The notes under the pieces: model-generated | What the model was told of the DNA's origin: nothing | The model's input: the letters and a program-made list of their open reading frames with translations, nothing else | Databases searched by the model: none | Shown here: one piece after another, positions 1 through 11,630 of the stretch | Layout: the number at the start of each line of letters is the position of its first letter | Numbering within the stretch: the first letter of the stretch is position 1 | Assembly (NCBI GenBank): GCA_030998015.1 | Contig: JARWMV010000239.1 | Location: 744,001 to 808,000 of the forward strand | Direction of reading: 5' to 3' | DNA: 64,000 nucleotides | DNA from: Ceratorhiza oryzae-sativae | Lineage: Eukaryota > Basidiomycota > Agaricomycetes > Cantharellales > Ceratobasidiaceae | Made by a program: the position numbers and the translations under genes

Positions 1-2872
1 TAACTGGAGCCAGTGCGAAGACGAGTTGTCGCTGGAGGAATCGTGTTTGCGGCGCGACCATCCATCCGCTGGGGAGAACGTCGATACTGAGGATGAGGCG
101 GGAGTAGGGGAGGGAAGGGAGCCGAAGCTGCCTGGGCCGAAGCCTGAATCCGCACCGAGTTTTGACCGTTCTCAGGGGCTGGATGAGGCCACCGATCGCG
201 ATAAAAGTTGGGAGGCGGCATCTCGCTCAGGGCCAAAAAGGAACTACGGCAATGTTCGAAAGACCTAGACCGAGTGCGTACAACACATATACGGCAGAAA
301 GGATCCATTTTGTTCGGCGTATGTAATCGAACCCATTATGACAGTAAACGTCGATGTGGGGAAAGGCGCCATGAGGACATGATGAAATAGAGTTTAGGGG
401 TGCTCATACCTTATTTATCACAAGAGGCGATTCGGCGACGAGTACAATAATGACGTCGGAAAAACACCTTGGTTGGTCGAGCAGAAGAGGAGAGTCAGTG
501 ATCGAACCAGGTATGGTCGGCGTATTTATGTCCTGAACCAACGAGGTCCAGGATTAATCAAAACACTAGTGCTTCCGGATGACAGGGCGGAGTTTAGGCG
601 GCGACCTCAAAGCGAGGTGGCCAAATGAGCACCAGATGCGCATACATGCTGGGCCGCGAGAAATTGGGGATATCGCGGAGCAGGAGCGCATTGGAGTTTG
701 GGGTCGGTTCCACGAGGAGTTCGGAATTTGAAGCAGAATGTGGGATGAACGAAGGTGATACCAATCGATGCTTACCACGAGGCAGAGACCAACACGTGAG
801 AGGATAGGAGGGCGCGACGAGAGTATTCGAGGGCGATGGACGAGCGACGGAGATGCGCACGGTCTAGAACGTAGAGGAACGTGGGATGAACGGCACATAT
901 CAGGACAAGCCACTCCTGGAACTTACCGAACCAGTGTCGAGCTGCGTCGGTCCCTCGCAGAGCTCACTGCGGTCCGCGATCGCAAAAATAGCAACAAAAA
1001 AAAACGGAATAATCGAGAGAACCGCACGACAGGGGTGGTCGCCAGCACTGCAGCCAAGCGAAACAGATCGCGCCTCCTTCCGCTCAATCCGCGGTCGGCA
1101 GAAGCGCCTCCGGTTCGGCCAGGCGCATGATTCTCGGCGCGCATTCTCCTGAGCGGGGGCGGCGTGATATCAAAAAAATATGAAAATCAGCTATCCTGGC
1201 GTCGGCCACACCGATGTCGCTATGGCCTGTAACGCGTCTCGCTGGGATCTCATCTAGTGCATGTTTCAGAGCGTGTTACCCAGACTAAGATACCGCGCGC
1301 TCCCAACTCTCGTGGCGCACAAGGTGGCCACAGGTATATGCGTGTCATTTATGTAAGTTGGCTGGCCCTGCACTTGGTTCTAGCATAGCTGACGCGTGGT
1401 GTTCCCAACTTTGTAACAGCTTCAATACGAGAACGAGCGCCTGCACGGGCATGCAGACTACAGCGGCCAGGATGCTCTCTGAGTTCCTTTTGCCACGTTG
1501 GCCTGCTCCCTTGTGAGCCCAATATAACGCGTAGCAGTCAGACACCTATTTCCATCAGCCTCGCATGCTCTTTAGTAGCAATAGCAGAGCCGACGAAACT
1601 CATAGTGAAGATCATGAATACACGGAGCAGTCCGACGGTAGAAACGTCAATGATGTAGCATATAAATCAAGCCACACCTTTTCTACATGGGCCTCTAACA
1701 CCACATACTACGTTCTTACTTCAATTACTTTGAGCATGGCACTATTTTTGTGGGGTTGGTTCTGGCTTGGCTTTGTCAATTGACATCCAAATTAGTCAGG
1801 ATATAACACACGATATTGGTCCGCTCGCCTTACTCTTCGCGTTACAATGACGCAAAGCGATGGGGGTTTCAATAATCAGGCAATGCATGAAAACCGGTTG
1901 TGCCCAACAAAAGCGTTTCTTGCACAACAGGGTGCTTTCCCGGTGACTAAGGCTTTCAACATGGAAGTAATTTAGCCAAATCGACTATCGCCATTCGGTG
2001 ATCACCCAGGGTGTGTATGCACGTTTCGATCCAAAGTTACCGTTGTTTGGTACTTCGGCTATATACTTATCAGCTCTAGGGTGGAACAATTGTTATTCCT
2101 GCGAAATGCCGACAAACGCGAGGCTGGATGACCGCCACCAGCAACCACGTGGGCCACACTCTTCTAGACAAGCCCCAACCATAAAACTACAGCGCTGTGA
2201 TTTTCCTATTGAAAAGATCAGGGGCTAACTCGTACACTGCACCGATTCGAGTACGGTTGGAGCGGACATCAGCTGAACTGATTATCGCCGGTCAAGCGTT
2301 TTGTCCAGTGCAATAACAGCATGGGGCTCCAACTGTTGTCATTGTACCTGAACTCTGCAGACTTCGTTATTCATTTCGATATCTGAAAACGGGTAAAGAT
2401 ACGAACGAAGTTAAGTTTAAGACTTTGAGCCCTGCGTTCATGCTTTAACCTGTAGCCTGGGCGCCATATACACAACGGTAGAGTTAATCTATACACACTA
2501 TCGTGTGATGGGATCGGAGGTAGTTCCGTGAGAACGCTCGTCACCGCCAGCTCACTCGAACGCATGGGTTGAGACCAGCCCTGGCTCTTGGTAACTTGTC
2601 TGCGGCTCGGTCAGAAGTATTTCCTGATGGGCAGGCCGACCAGCAGGATGGCCCAAATTTGCACTGCCATTGCCTTGACCAAGTACGTGGCATGGTTTTG
2701 GATTTGAACCGAAGGAGTCCGATATTAGTGTGGCGTCTAAATGTGAGCGAGTGGCCATCCCCATACCCCAATCGAGCGCTCAATTCTTATTGGAGGAAAT
2801 GAAGGATGGATTCACCTGACGACCGGATACGCATCTACAAACAGCGAGCATATGTATACGCCACCGAATGCA
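1..2872. other. Gene-poor left end, nothing recognisable
   Basis: Several open frames of 60-120 codons overlap on both strands here (for example 26-268 +, 768-1130 +, 1565-1783 +, 2552-2764 -), but none shows a family motif or a consistent exon chain. The frame at 1565-1783 would end in a hydrophobic, Trp-rich segment and could be a small membrane protein; I cannot support it further. The Arg/Ser-rich frames at 600-1150 could be remnants of a decayed repeat element, but no reverse transcriptase, integrase or terminal repeat is visible. A gene with many short exons could be missed by eye. Confidence 0.4.
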
Positions 2873-3840
2873 TTACTCGTCGTCAAAACGCATATCTTTA
2901 ACCACCCGCCGCCGCTTCGAGGGGTTGGCCAAAGACGCCCCTTTGGGAATCAAAGGTACTTTGCGCTGCGCTAATACAAAGAAAAAATTCTTAGCATAGA
3001 GGCTATCACGGCGAAAGCGAAAACGGGTTTACCAGGAAGAACCTCTGGCGCGGGGTGGCTTTCCAAATTCCTCTCAAGTATCGCAATTTTACGTCTCAGG
3101 TCTTGTATAGTTTGCTATCACCAAGTGCTTCAATCAGCTTTGTTCGTAATAGATAGGGCTTTGGGGACTGGTGGGGTTCCTTACCTCCCGCTCCCTGAGT
3201 TTCAGTTCCGCTACAGAAATACCCTTCAGATTCGCCGAGGACATGGTAATACTTTGCTCGTCTCGAAGATCCAAGGTTTTCTATCCCATATGTCAGCTTT
3301 GTGTCAATATACTAAACAGCGAGACATTACTTCAAACAGGACACGCATAGCGTGCCGAGCCGAGTCCTCGGAGCTATACTCTTTCAGGAGGACACTTAGC
3401 TTTTTAAGCTGGGGCAAATCAAATACAAGCTAACCGACCATGGTTAGGACGCGCCCCCACCCGACCCGAGACCTTATTCGCACCTTGAGCATGCATGCAT
3501 CTTTCTCCTTCCATCCGTTCACTCGTACATCACTATTCGCCAATCGTTTCATCACCTCGCAGTGCATGTCAACGGCGGGCTAATCACACATCGTAAAGTA
3601 TCAACTGGCAATCGAGAAGAAAAAAACAGGAGAACGCACCAATGGGATCGATCCTCTCCACCATCTGTCGGTATCACCTTGGCAGCCCAACTCGATATTC
3701 CAGGTGAGATCCACTACATTCGATACAAATATGAAACGAATAGGTTCTCTGCCGGTGCTGCACATGGCACTCAATACGCATGTGAGCTTGTGAAGCGCAG
3801 AGGTAGCCATTAAGAAAAATAATCTTATAAATATATGCAA
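2873..3840 (-). CDS. Unrecognised intron-rich protein, coiled coil plus basic C-terminus
   Basis: I do not recognise this family. Reading the minus strand gives a chain of exons that join in phase: 3579-3484, 3429-3331, 3280-3185, 3114-3033 and 2970-2873, each bounded by GT and AG and separated by about 50-70 nt introns. The first three are 96, 99 and 96 nt, all multiples of three. The product runs through charged helical sequence (LPQLKKLSVLLKEY, VAELKLREREQTIQDLRRK), likely a coiled coil, then a basic patch NPSKRRRVVKD near the C-terminus that resembles a nuclear localisation signal, and ends in FDDE. A further 5' exon up to an ATG at 3840 (ending at the donor after 3640) is open in the right phase but less convincing. 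The gene is divergent from the Mtf2-like gene at 3982, so the two may share a promoter. A nuclear role is inferred only from the basic motif. Confidence 0.6.
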
Positions 3841-3908
3841 TATGTACAGTCGTGGTCAGGAGGCGCTGATCATCCACTGCAACCGTTTCGAGTTAGGCGC
3901 GTCCAAGT

Positions 3909-3914
3909 CACGTG
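3909..3914. promoter_or_regulatory. CACGTG E-box upstream of Mtf2-like gene
   Basis: TCACGTGG lies about 70 nt upstream of the ATG at 3982, in the interval between two divergent genes. CACGTG is the palindromic core bound by bHLH proteins such as Cbf1 in fungi; the same core with A or T flanks recurs in many promoters of this window. Confidence 0.35.
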
Positions 3915-3981
3915 GTTGACCTGTTGCAATTTGGCTAGAATTTGATTGCTATACCTTCGCTATCTTCCTTGGACTCTGTAT

Positions 3982-5313
3982 ATGATCCTGTCTCGCTCAA
4001 GCTCGGTCTTTCTCAGACCCAGGACGGGTATGTGATTTGGCTAATTAAAATTTATCCCGAACTGAGCCCTTCATAAAAAGCAATTCGCTGCTTTTCACAG
4101 AGCCGGAGTCTCTCGACGACAAGGCCGGCTCTTGGCCATGATCAAAACGAGGATGATTTCATGATTGTTGGACAAGGGAAAAGACCTTCTGAACTAAGGT
4201 CAGCTCATAACTTGCTAGTGTAAGGCTGCATCTTATTGTCCTTGTGTAGGCCCAATCTCGCAGGCAACCCTCCAACGTGAGCAGAGAATTTGTATCCATT
4301 ATTAAGCCAACCTATTCACACAATCTCTCAGTACCTCGGACGAAAATTGGGCTCGAATACTCGAGGACGTCGATCCCCCTAGCTCGCTTCATCTTCATCC
4401 TGCTCGTGCGCTGAGACCCAACGCTTTCTCGCAACAATCTCACAGGAAATATGCTGCGACGGAAGTCGAGCTTCGGGCGATGGAGGCCATTTTCGAACGG
4501 GTGTTTGATATGGATACATCAGGGCACCCCCACATTTTCCCCTCAAGTGCTAGGCGAGGCGGACTTCTATCGAACTCCTCTGCCTTTTCGAATAGGCGAC
4601 AGCGCGCAATGGGCGAACTGGACTATGAAACCGAATTCGATAAAAAGCGGGAAGCAATGTTTGCTTGTAAGTCAGACCAGGAACTACTCCAATGGGCGAT
4701 TCGAGAGGTTTTCATTCAGCCTTCTGCTCCTGCTGATGGACCATCCCCGGGCGCACCCGACACTTCCTCCAGCAATAACCCGGAGGAGGCGCTAAATAAA
4801 CCTAAAGAGCTACATCCCGGGATATACGGACGGGTGGTTGCCAGCATCATGAAGGAATTTCGGGAACAATACAACAACCCCCACCTTGCTATCGCTATAT
4901 TCGATTACACCCGCCGTCTTTCTATCGTCTCCTATGTCACAGGATGCACAGCCCCCAGCTATAACGAACTCATGCGCACGCACTGGGTGTCATTTCACAA
5001 TATCCGGGCAGTCGTAAATGTTGCTGAAGAAATGCGGGTCAATGGCGTATTTCCTGACCAAGCCTCATTCCTCCTTTTAAACCAAATCCAGGACCGACTC
5101 GAACCGATTGTTCGGGCTGGAGAATCTACGAATACGGACATTGCTAGGCTGCTAGAACGCTTAGGTGAATTGCTCAGGCCGCCATCTTACGAACCTATCG
5201 CGTTGCAAACTCGGTCCCAGAGGGAGAAAAATACCGTAGATCAGGGGCGCGGATTTGGTTCACTGATGGCTAGCCTTGCTGACCCATCAACCGATTTACG
5301 TGAACCGAATTAG
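3982..5313 (+). CDS. Mtf2-like mitochondrial protein
   Basis: The predicted product is 390 residues from four exons: 3982-4027, 4081-4198, 4250-4276 (a 27-nt exon) and 4332-5313; the lengths sum to 1173 nt, in frame throughout. The N-terminus is rich in Arg/Ser and contains RSLSTTRPAL, typical of a mitochondrial targeting sequence. From about residue 220 the sequence fits the Mtf2 C-terminal domain of fungi: a block reading LAIAIFDYTRRLSIVSYVTG, then SYNELMRTHWVSF and EEMRVNGVFPD. In yeast, Mtf2/Nam1 is a mitochondrial matrix protein needed for processing or stability of certain mitochondrial transcripts and for coupling transcription to translation; that role is inferred here from the domain. 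The acceptor before 4081 is weak, so exon 2 could start differently, but the chosen one is the only one I found that keeps the frame open from the ATG. Confidence 0.75.
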
Positions 5314-5473
5314 TCTTTGCTAGGTAGATACATTAATATTGTCCATTTCGATCACTAATGCCTCACACAGCACAACGCTCATCAAACAGAATATGTACAT
5401 CAGACATCAAAGCCAACAGCTGTATCCAGAATGCATGTTTAATAATTTAAGGAAAGCGTGCATACCTCCAAAC

Positions 5474-7103
5474 TCAGACAGCTCGCAAACCCCGAACGTA
5501 ACTATCACTATCATATCCATCCTTGCCTGTGTCGGTAAGGCTCACTCCCATGCTTTCTCCGGATAAACGCCCCTCGCTCTTGCCCGGTGGGGGAGGAAGT
5601 CGTGAACAGTCTTCAAGCTCGTACGCGTGCGCTCCGATGTGCGTAGATTTCTGCGAGGGAAGCGCTATGATATAAGAAGGCTCGCCGGTTGCGGACGATA
5701 CATGTTGAGTGCGGGTCGCGTGTACACTGATGCTGATACCTTGTGGAGTGCTTGAAGACATGGATTTGCGGCGTAGCTTGATGGGAGGAAGTACACGGCG
5801 AGTGGCAACAAAGAGAACCGTATTCACAAAGCCCGAGAGCATGAAAACGACGGACTATCCATAGTTTAGTTTACAAATGCATCTAAGGCAACAGAGCGAC
5901 TTACTGCAAACATCTTGACTGGGAATGGCACCCGAGAGCCCGAAAATTCTGCCCACCTAGAAGCAGCAATAGGTAAAATCTTGGACGCATACAAAGTAAG
6001 GTTATGAGTAAAATGAATAAATGGAGTGTGCTCACCAAGATTGTGTATGATACCGGATACCACATCAGTTGCCAGGCTACCGACATTGTGTTAGACTCCA
6101 TGACAGCACGGCCCGCCTCGAGATTCCAAGCACGGGACGACGATACGCTGAGGACTCGAATTCTGTATCCTTCAGCCACCAAATTTCCCCGCAACCGGAA
6201 GAAAATCATGGTATAGACTACCAGAGAGATGAATGCGGAAACAAACATCTAATGGTTGTTAGTGGCGGGGACGGATAGTTTGAAACTGGGCACCTACGAA
6301 AAGATACTCAAGGACGAATCGCTCAGTTGAATATTTGCTCGTAATCCAACACCAGTATCCTACACAGATACAGCTCAAACACTGCAAATATATTGAGTGA
6401 ACTATGGGCTTACCGGCTATTCCAAAGTAGTCTCCCTTGTAGCCTGACTGAATTACCATGGGGCCAACTGCAACGATCACTATGATGATTGACCACACCA
6501 CGGCCAGAGTGACGAAACAAAGCAAATTGCTTGTATGCGCATTAAAGAACTAGCGAGTCCATTGAGCTTATGCAAAAAAGGCGGCTGTTATCCAACTCAC
6601 GAGAAGCCGAAACGTATGTATCGCGATAACAGCTGACCATATAGCGGTACCTAAATCAGCGAATTGTTTGATGGCAGCTTGTGCGGTGCAGAAGCGCCCA
6701 ATCGAGATATGATGGGCCGCAACCCATCTAATGTTCATTATGCCGCCAATGGCTTGCGATAGGTCGGCGGTCATCAACGAGACTGAGGTAGCGGTATTCA
6801 TCAGTCCGATTTAACTCGCACCTCCAACTGGTTGGGTGACTGAGTGCTTACGGAAATAAGCGCCAATATGTGTTTTCAAGAACGGCCTATCTGTAGGTCC
6901 TCGCCCAGTAATCGCAGCCCAGCCCAGCAGGCACAATAGCGTAATAACTGAGGAGAAAGATATACAGGCCGCTACGACGGATGCCTATGGGGTCAAAGAG
7001 TCAAATGAATGCTTAGCTCAGCGGACCTATTACAAGTCGGACGAATACATACGGTAACGCCATGGCCTTCGTGCGGCTGGTACCAGAACTCGGTGGCTGA
7101 CAT
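5474..7103 (-). CDS. Git3/cAMP-receptor-like 7TM G-protein-coupled receptor
   Basis: At least eight exons on the minus strand encode a seven-helix receptor of roughly 400 residues. The ATG at 7103 opens MSATEFWY, and TM1 (exon near 6980) ends in FLKTHIGAYF. TM2/TM3 (6600-6801) carry the block LMTADLSQAIGGIMNIRWV and a Cys followed by AQAAIKQFADLG, a pattern I associate with basidiomycete receptors of the Git3/cAR type. Later exons give YWCWITSKYSTERF (loop 2), TM5 with FFRLRGN, TM6 around WYPVSYTIL, and TM7 with LSGFVNTVLFVATRR, then a Ser/Pro-rich cytoplasmic tail to the stop at 5474. Such receptors sit in the plasma membrane and are thought to sense nutrients (glucose, methionine or others) and signal through G-alpha and cAMP; the ligand cannot be told from sequence. 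All splice junctions looked intact. Confidence 0.8.
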
Positions 7104-7643
7104 ATTTACCGGGCGGGAGCCGGAGGGGGGGGGGAAGGAGTGAGCAGCTCCAGAACTCGTCGGCTGTGGTTGTGGTTTTCAAAGACTTACGGACGATCAA
7201 TCATCAGGAAGCACCCGGGCTAAGCGTAGACGCAATCGGTAGCGGAGAACGCTCGGCGGTTGTGACCCAGGACAAATCATCCGCCTTCAGAAGGTGTTTG
7301 GGGATTTCTCCTGCACTCTTCCTGGATTTAAGTTTACACCGCTATGAAGCCGGGATCCGTCACATGCGAAATGATAGTCGAACCCGACTAAACCACAAAT
7401 CTCGCTTAGATACGCAATGCCCACGACACATACCCGAGGTTGAGTTGATGATGGTCGCCAACACTTGCCTGTTGTCGCGTGTGCACGGCGGACACTTATC
7501 AACAACAAGCAGAAGCACATGCCGTCCGACCCATTTATCGGAAAGATGTCATAGATATTTATGCCAGGCGAGGTACGCGGGCGACATCTTCGCACCACTT
7601 ATAATAGATCAGTATCCAATTGGGGTTATGTCCCAGCGGGGCC

Positions 7644-9628
7644 TCAAATCCGCCGGTCTGCTAACCAATGGCTGTAACGCAACCATTGATACGAGTGGAC
7701 TGCATGTGAAATCGATCGATTGCCATTACACTTTCTCACTTTCAACCTCCTCTTGGTTGATGGCACTGCGCGTCTGTTCCTGGGCTTCATATGGACTGCT
7801 GTCGGGGCTGCTGCCTCCGAGAGCTCGCCTCCACACCCTATCCGGTGACCACGTGGTGATTTAGGGACTCGAAGGATCAAGATCAAGAACTGTGGTAGAT
7901 GGAGCCCGAGCGTGAATGCGCCATTTGCCCACCACCCGTATTCCAGGTACACTCCGGTGCCTGCCAAAGTTCCCATCACTTGCACCTAGAAAGAAACAGA
8001 CAATCCAAAGCATTCCAACGATATTTTGGCACGTAGAATAGTCTTACAAGGTATTGCTACGTTGGAGGAGTGCCTGCATCAGAATTACGGTAAATCCTAT
8101 TGCTATCGAAACAAAACTCGCGGCAACGATAAGGACCGCGCTCATCTGGGTTCTCACCAGAGGTTCAATCCTGCTTTCTAGTTGAACGGGCCTGAAACAA
8201 GGGGAAGCGAGCCACGCTCACTCATATATTCGAATTCGAGATATTGTTCATCTGTGAACTGACGTCCAAGCCTATCAAAAGACCATAGTCAGGCTGCCTA
8301 TTTACAACATGAGGCGGACACATATATACTAACCAAAGCAAGCAGTTATCACTGCAGCTACATGCAAGCTAGCGGCCCCCGTGTATATAGATTTAAAGGC
8401 TATTCCTATGAAACTTACTATTCCGGTTGTTGTCCAAGCGTCCAGTCTGTCGATCAAGCGACCGATCAGAGGAGCCGTTATTACCTCCAAGGCACCAATT
8501 GTACGGAACAGTTGGCTATGAAACCTGCAACTCGCTTATAAAATATGTTCGTGTATTCAGGATTCGCGGATGGCCTACGTTGAATAGTTATATGGTGTAC
8601 TCGCCAACAGGAATGTGAGGTTGACCCCAAAATTAACGAAACCCGCAGCCGAAAGCATACTAATCAGATGACACTGAATCAAAGTTGGTTCAGTCACCGC
8701 GTCGCGAGCCATGGTGCATAGTATTCCAAAATACGAGAACCCAGGATTCTTAGAGGGATAATCCGGTATGATCATCCACATAGCAAACACGTTTGCGAAC
8801 CCCATTCCGCAAGCAATCCAATACGTAGCTCTCCAACTAGCGAATTCGGCCAACAAGCCTGACACAAAGAGTACAAAGAGTATCCCAGCAATGCCCCAGA
8901 TATCGAAATAAAAATCGTCGATCCACGTCGCTTAGGAGGAGCCAAATCGCCGGCAAGAGGTATTATGATTGGGGGAATGACCGTGACAATTCGCATTAAA
9001 AACGAAAGGCCGGCAAATGTCTTGACTGTCGCCGAGAGTGCTATTCCAAGGTTACAAGATCCAACGAGACTACCAAGCAGGAGAAGAAGCTAGCGCCGCC
9101 GAACCAGGTCGTCGAGTGGGCTTACCAACAGCAGCCCCGTTGCATACCTGCAAGAATGAATGAATGAATAAAAATGATCCAGAATGTTGATCCACAAAGG
9201 CAAAATGCTCACCCAGCCTGTGGGAGAGTAAGGATGAGCGCAACCTGATCTTCGGTGACACAGAATGATTCAGCCAGTTGGGCTAACAAAATATTTTAAC
9301 TTGCGGCTATACGGGGTTAGTCTGGACCATGCCGAGTGTAGATTGACAGTAGTATAAATTGGCCACTGGTGTTGATATGTTTCAGGTCGGAACATAGATA
9401 ACGCTCGACTAAAATCTACCTACTCAGGAGGCCAAAGTATGCAAAACAGTTGTTAAGAAATGGACCAAAGAGGAGCGCATTGTGAGTTTCATATCTTGAA
9501 CGAGGAAGTATCGGTACGAAACCAAGGTCGAATCTTCGGCTATCCTCTCTGATTGGTGGTTGCTCGTTCAAAGATAGGGAAGGAGGAGATATTCTGCCCT
9601 TGGGGCTAGTCGTTTGGAATTTGGTCAT
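7644..9628 (-). pseudogene. Decayed MFS transporter
   Basis: Exon-sized blocks on the minus strand line up in order with a fungal 12-TM major facilitator: N-terminal RRFDLGFVPI (about 9525), VANLYYCQ (about 9350), the motif-A loop SPLDDLVRRR (about 9100), AGDLAPPKRRG (about 8945), WRATYWIACG and IPDYPSKNPG (8760-8830), TAPLIGRLIDR (about 8470) and EYGWWANGAF (about 7930). The frame is broken: an amber codon follows directly after DLVRRR (about 9090-9092); one base is missing around 8880-8888, so the helix after SGALLG continues in another frame as ILFVLFVSGLLAEF; and near 8216-8230 an exon ends in TGA in the wrong phase for the next exon. A 36-nt GT-AG stretch could remove the amber, but it would also delete motif A. 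Three lesions with otherwise good similarity suggest recent loss, though assembly errors in base runs are an alternative. The substrate is unknown. Confidence 0.65.
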
Positions 9629-9694
9629 TTCTAGTTGTTCTGCTATCGCTTGACGACCTGTTAGGCTTCTTACCACCCACATAAGAATAGGCAC

Positions 9695-10338
9695 TCACAG
9701 TCGGTTATACGTATGAACAATAATCCAAAATTCAAGCGCCAGAGTTTTTTCATGTTCTATTACAGGCAAGTGGCCGCCAACCTGGTCTTGGGTGTAGAAC
9801 CTCATTAGTGAGTTGCTCGACCATGGCCGATTGTCACCACTAAGACTCACAGCAGATTAAACGGTTGTTTATGTAGCCTTGGGACAGTTTAAAAACTCCA
9901 AGGCTGTTTGAGACAATTACAATATGAAATTTCCTCATGAACACCTTAGTAAAGTGTAACTCGACGCACGCTTGTCGCCATCGAGTATACCTGCAAGTGG
10001 GTTGGGGTAGCTAGATGGGGTGCAAGAGGAGAGGCATGACCTCGCCTTGTTTAATAAAATCGATATTTTGCCGTTTAATAAAGTCGATACATGTGGTAAT
10101 GAGACAAGCCAGCTGAAGCACACGGGGCCTGATGATAATTGGAGCTGTGCAAAGCGCTATGAGAGGAGAATTTGAAATAGACATCCCCTTGCCTGCCGTT
10201 GGCTACATCCAACACGACTCAAAGCTCGCTTCTCGAGAGCTAGTATAGGCATTTAACTAAATCCCAGAATAATCAAATATATATATCAAGGCGTGTATAT
10301 ACTGTATCGCTATCTGGTCGAACGACTACACCTTACAC
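9695..10338. other. Intergenic, short imperfect direct repeat
   Basis: No gene is seen. Two copies of TTTAATAAA(A/G)TCGATA occur about 25 nt apart near 10050-10092. The region separates the 5' end of the MFS remnant from the riboside kinase gene. Confidence 0.5.
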
Positions 10339-11443
10339 ATGGCAATGCGAAAGGCAACCAAGGTGATTCTTGTAGGAATAGGGTGAGTGTCAGTTAATTC
10401 TAAAAAATACAAGAGATGACTGACAGAGGTAATTCAGGGGGCCGACATGTTCCGGGAAAACGACGCTTGCCAAACACCTAAGAACAATGCTGCCCAACTG
10501 CTTCATTATGCACCAAGATGTAAGCGTCAAATGATCTCCGGCTGAGCTGAAACTGGAAATGAGAGAATTCGTAGGATTTCGCTCCAGTGAGAAAATCAAT
10601 AGCTTCCATTGGAGTCGCTACTTATTGAGATATGTGTGCCTAGCCGCAAGAGCTTATACCAGTCCATCCTGTGTATCAGGTTCAGGACTGGGACGATGCG
10701 CCCGGTGCTATCGACTGGCCGCGCTTGAGGGCATCGCTGAAATACGTCAAGGAATTCGGAACCTTGCCCGAGTCGCATTACTCACACGACCATCTGAACG
10801 AACAAAAGGAGGCAAGATGACTCGCACTAGATCTAATGTCGCCCTTCTTACATTTTTTTACGACTAGGTCCCTATAACCCAAGAGTCAATGGAACAATGG
10901 ACGAAACGTTTTAAAGATATTAGTGATCATTGGGATGCCAAGGGCTTCGATGTAATTTGGGCATTGTTAGACGGCTTTTTGCTGTATTGGGACAGGGTGA
11001 GTAAATCAGGAGGTAAATGAACAGAGTTCGTACCGAAGCCTTCGGATTTAGGAAGTGGTAGATCAACTCGATGTCAAGATATTCATGCGTATACCTGAGA
11101 GGGTGCTTAAACAAAGGAGGCACGAGCGCCATGGCTACCATACTGCCGGTCAGTTTACTTTTTCGCTCTCGTCGATGAGAATCTTACTTGAACAGTCCAA
11201 TCTGATCCAGAGGGTTCACTCTGGCGAGATCCTCCTAACTATTGGGAGCAAATCGTTTATCCCGCCTATATTCGAGCTCACGAGCATCTATTTGAGAACG
11301 GCGATGTCGAAAACGGGGGACTTGCGCCAAAGTACAAGCAAGAGTTAGTTGTGTTGACGGGTGAGGGATGTGACCCACAAATGGGAATGGGCGAGATGGT
11401 GGACATAGCTGCACGATCTATACTCGCTGCTAGTACTCCGTAG
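10339..11443 (+). CDS. NRK1: Nicotinamide riboside kinase
   Basis: Seven exons (10339-10382, 10438-10519, 10575-10586, 10653-10811, 10868-10996, 11052-11148, 11196-11443) sum to 771 nt, giving 256 residues, close to the usual size of the family. The P-loop GPTCSGKTTLAKHL follows the first beta strand and is interrupted by intron 1. Further family hallmarks are HQDDF (the catalytic Asp region), PVHPVYQVQDWDDAPGAIDW, HYSHDHLNEQ and DPPNYWEQIVYPAY. The enzyme phosphorylates nicotinamide riboside to NMN in the cytosol, feeding NAD salvage. Two gene-structure oddities: exon 3 is only 12 nt (codons for Asp-Phe-Ala-Pro), and intron 4 starts with GC instead of GT (10812-10813) and ends with AG. Junctions 2 and 3 are the least certain, but they restore exactly the residues the family has there. 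Confidence 0.88.
10812..10867 (+). other. GC-AG intron in NRK1
   Basis: The donor is GGAG|GCAAGA and the acceptor CGACTAG; joining keeps the frame and gives HDHLNEQKE-VPITQES as expected. GC-AG introns are a small fraction of fungal introns. Confidence 0.7.
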
Positions 11444-11630
11444 ATTTTCTTAACGAGTTTTTTGCACCCGATCGCGGTGTCCAGACTGAAGTGATGCTCA
11501 GCTAACCCAAAATAATCACGTGTGTCCATCGATGACGTATCGAATCGGTTCTGATCGTCATCGTTCTCGAAAGTGAATAAATACGGCTATCCGCTTTGCA
11601 GCTAACCCTACCACATCCTTTTGATTAGCC

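Noticed and set aside
560..1150. Retrotransposon gag-like fragment
   Set aside because: Arg/Ser-rich composition only; no zinc knuckle, protease, reverse transcriptase or terminal repeats.
7166..7864. 232-codon plus-strand frame
   Set aside because: It overlaps the 3' exons of the MFS remnant and the 5' end of the receptor gene on the other strand, and its translation has no family motif.
9090..9130. 36-nt GT-AG intron that would remove the amber codon in the MFS gene
   Set aside because: It is shorter than any supported intron in the window and would delete the transporter motif SPLDDLVRRR.
10050..10092. Paired TTTAATAAA repeats as an att site or CRISPR-like unit
   Set aside because: Only two imperfect copies in AT-rich DNA; no array, no flanking mobile gene.
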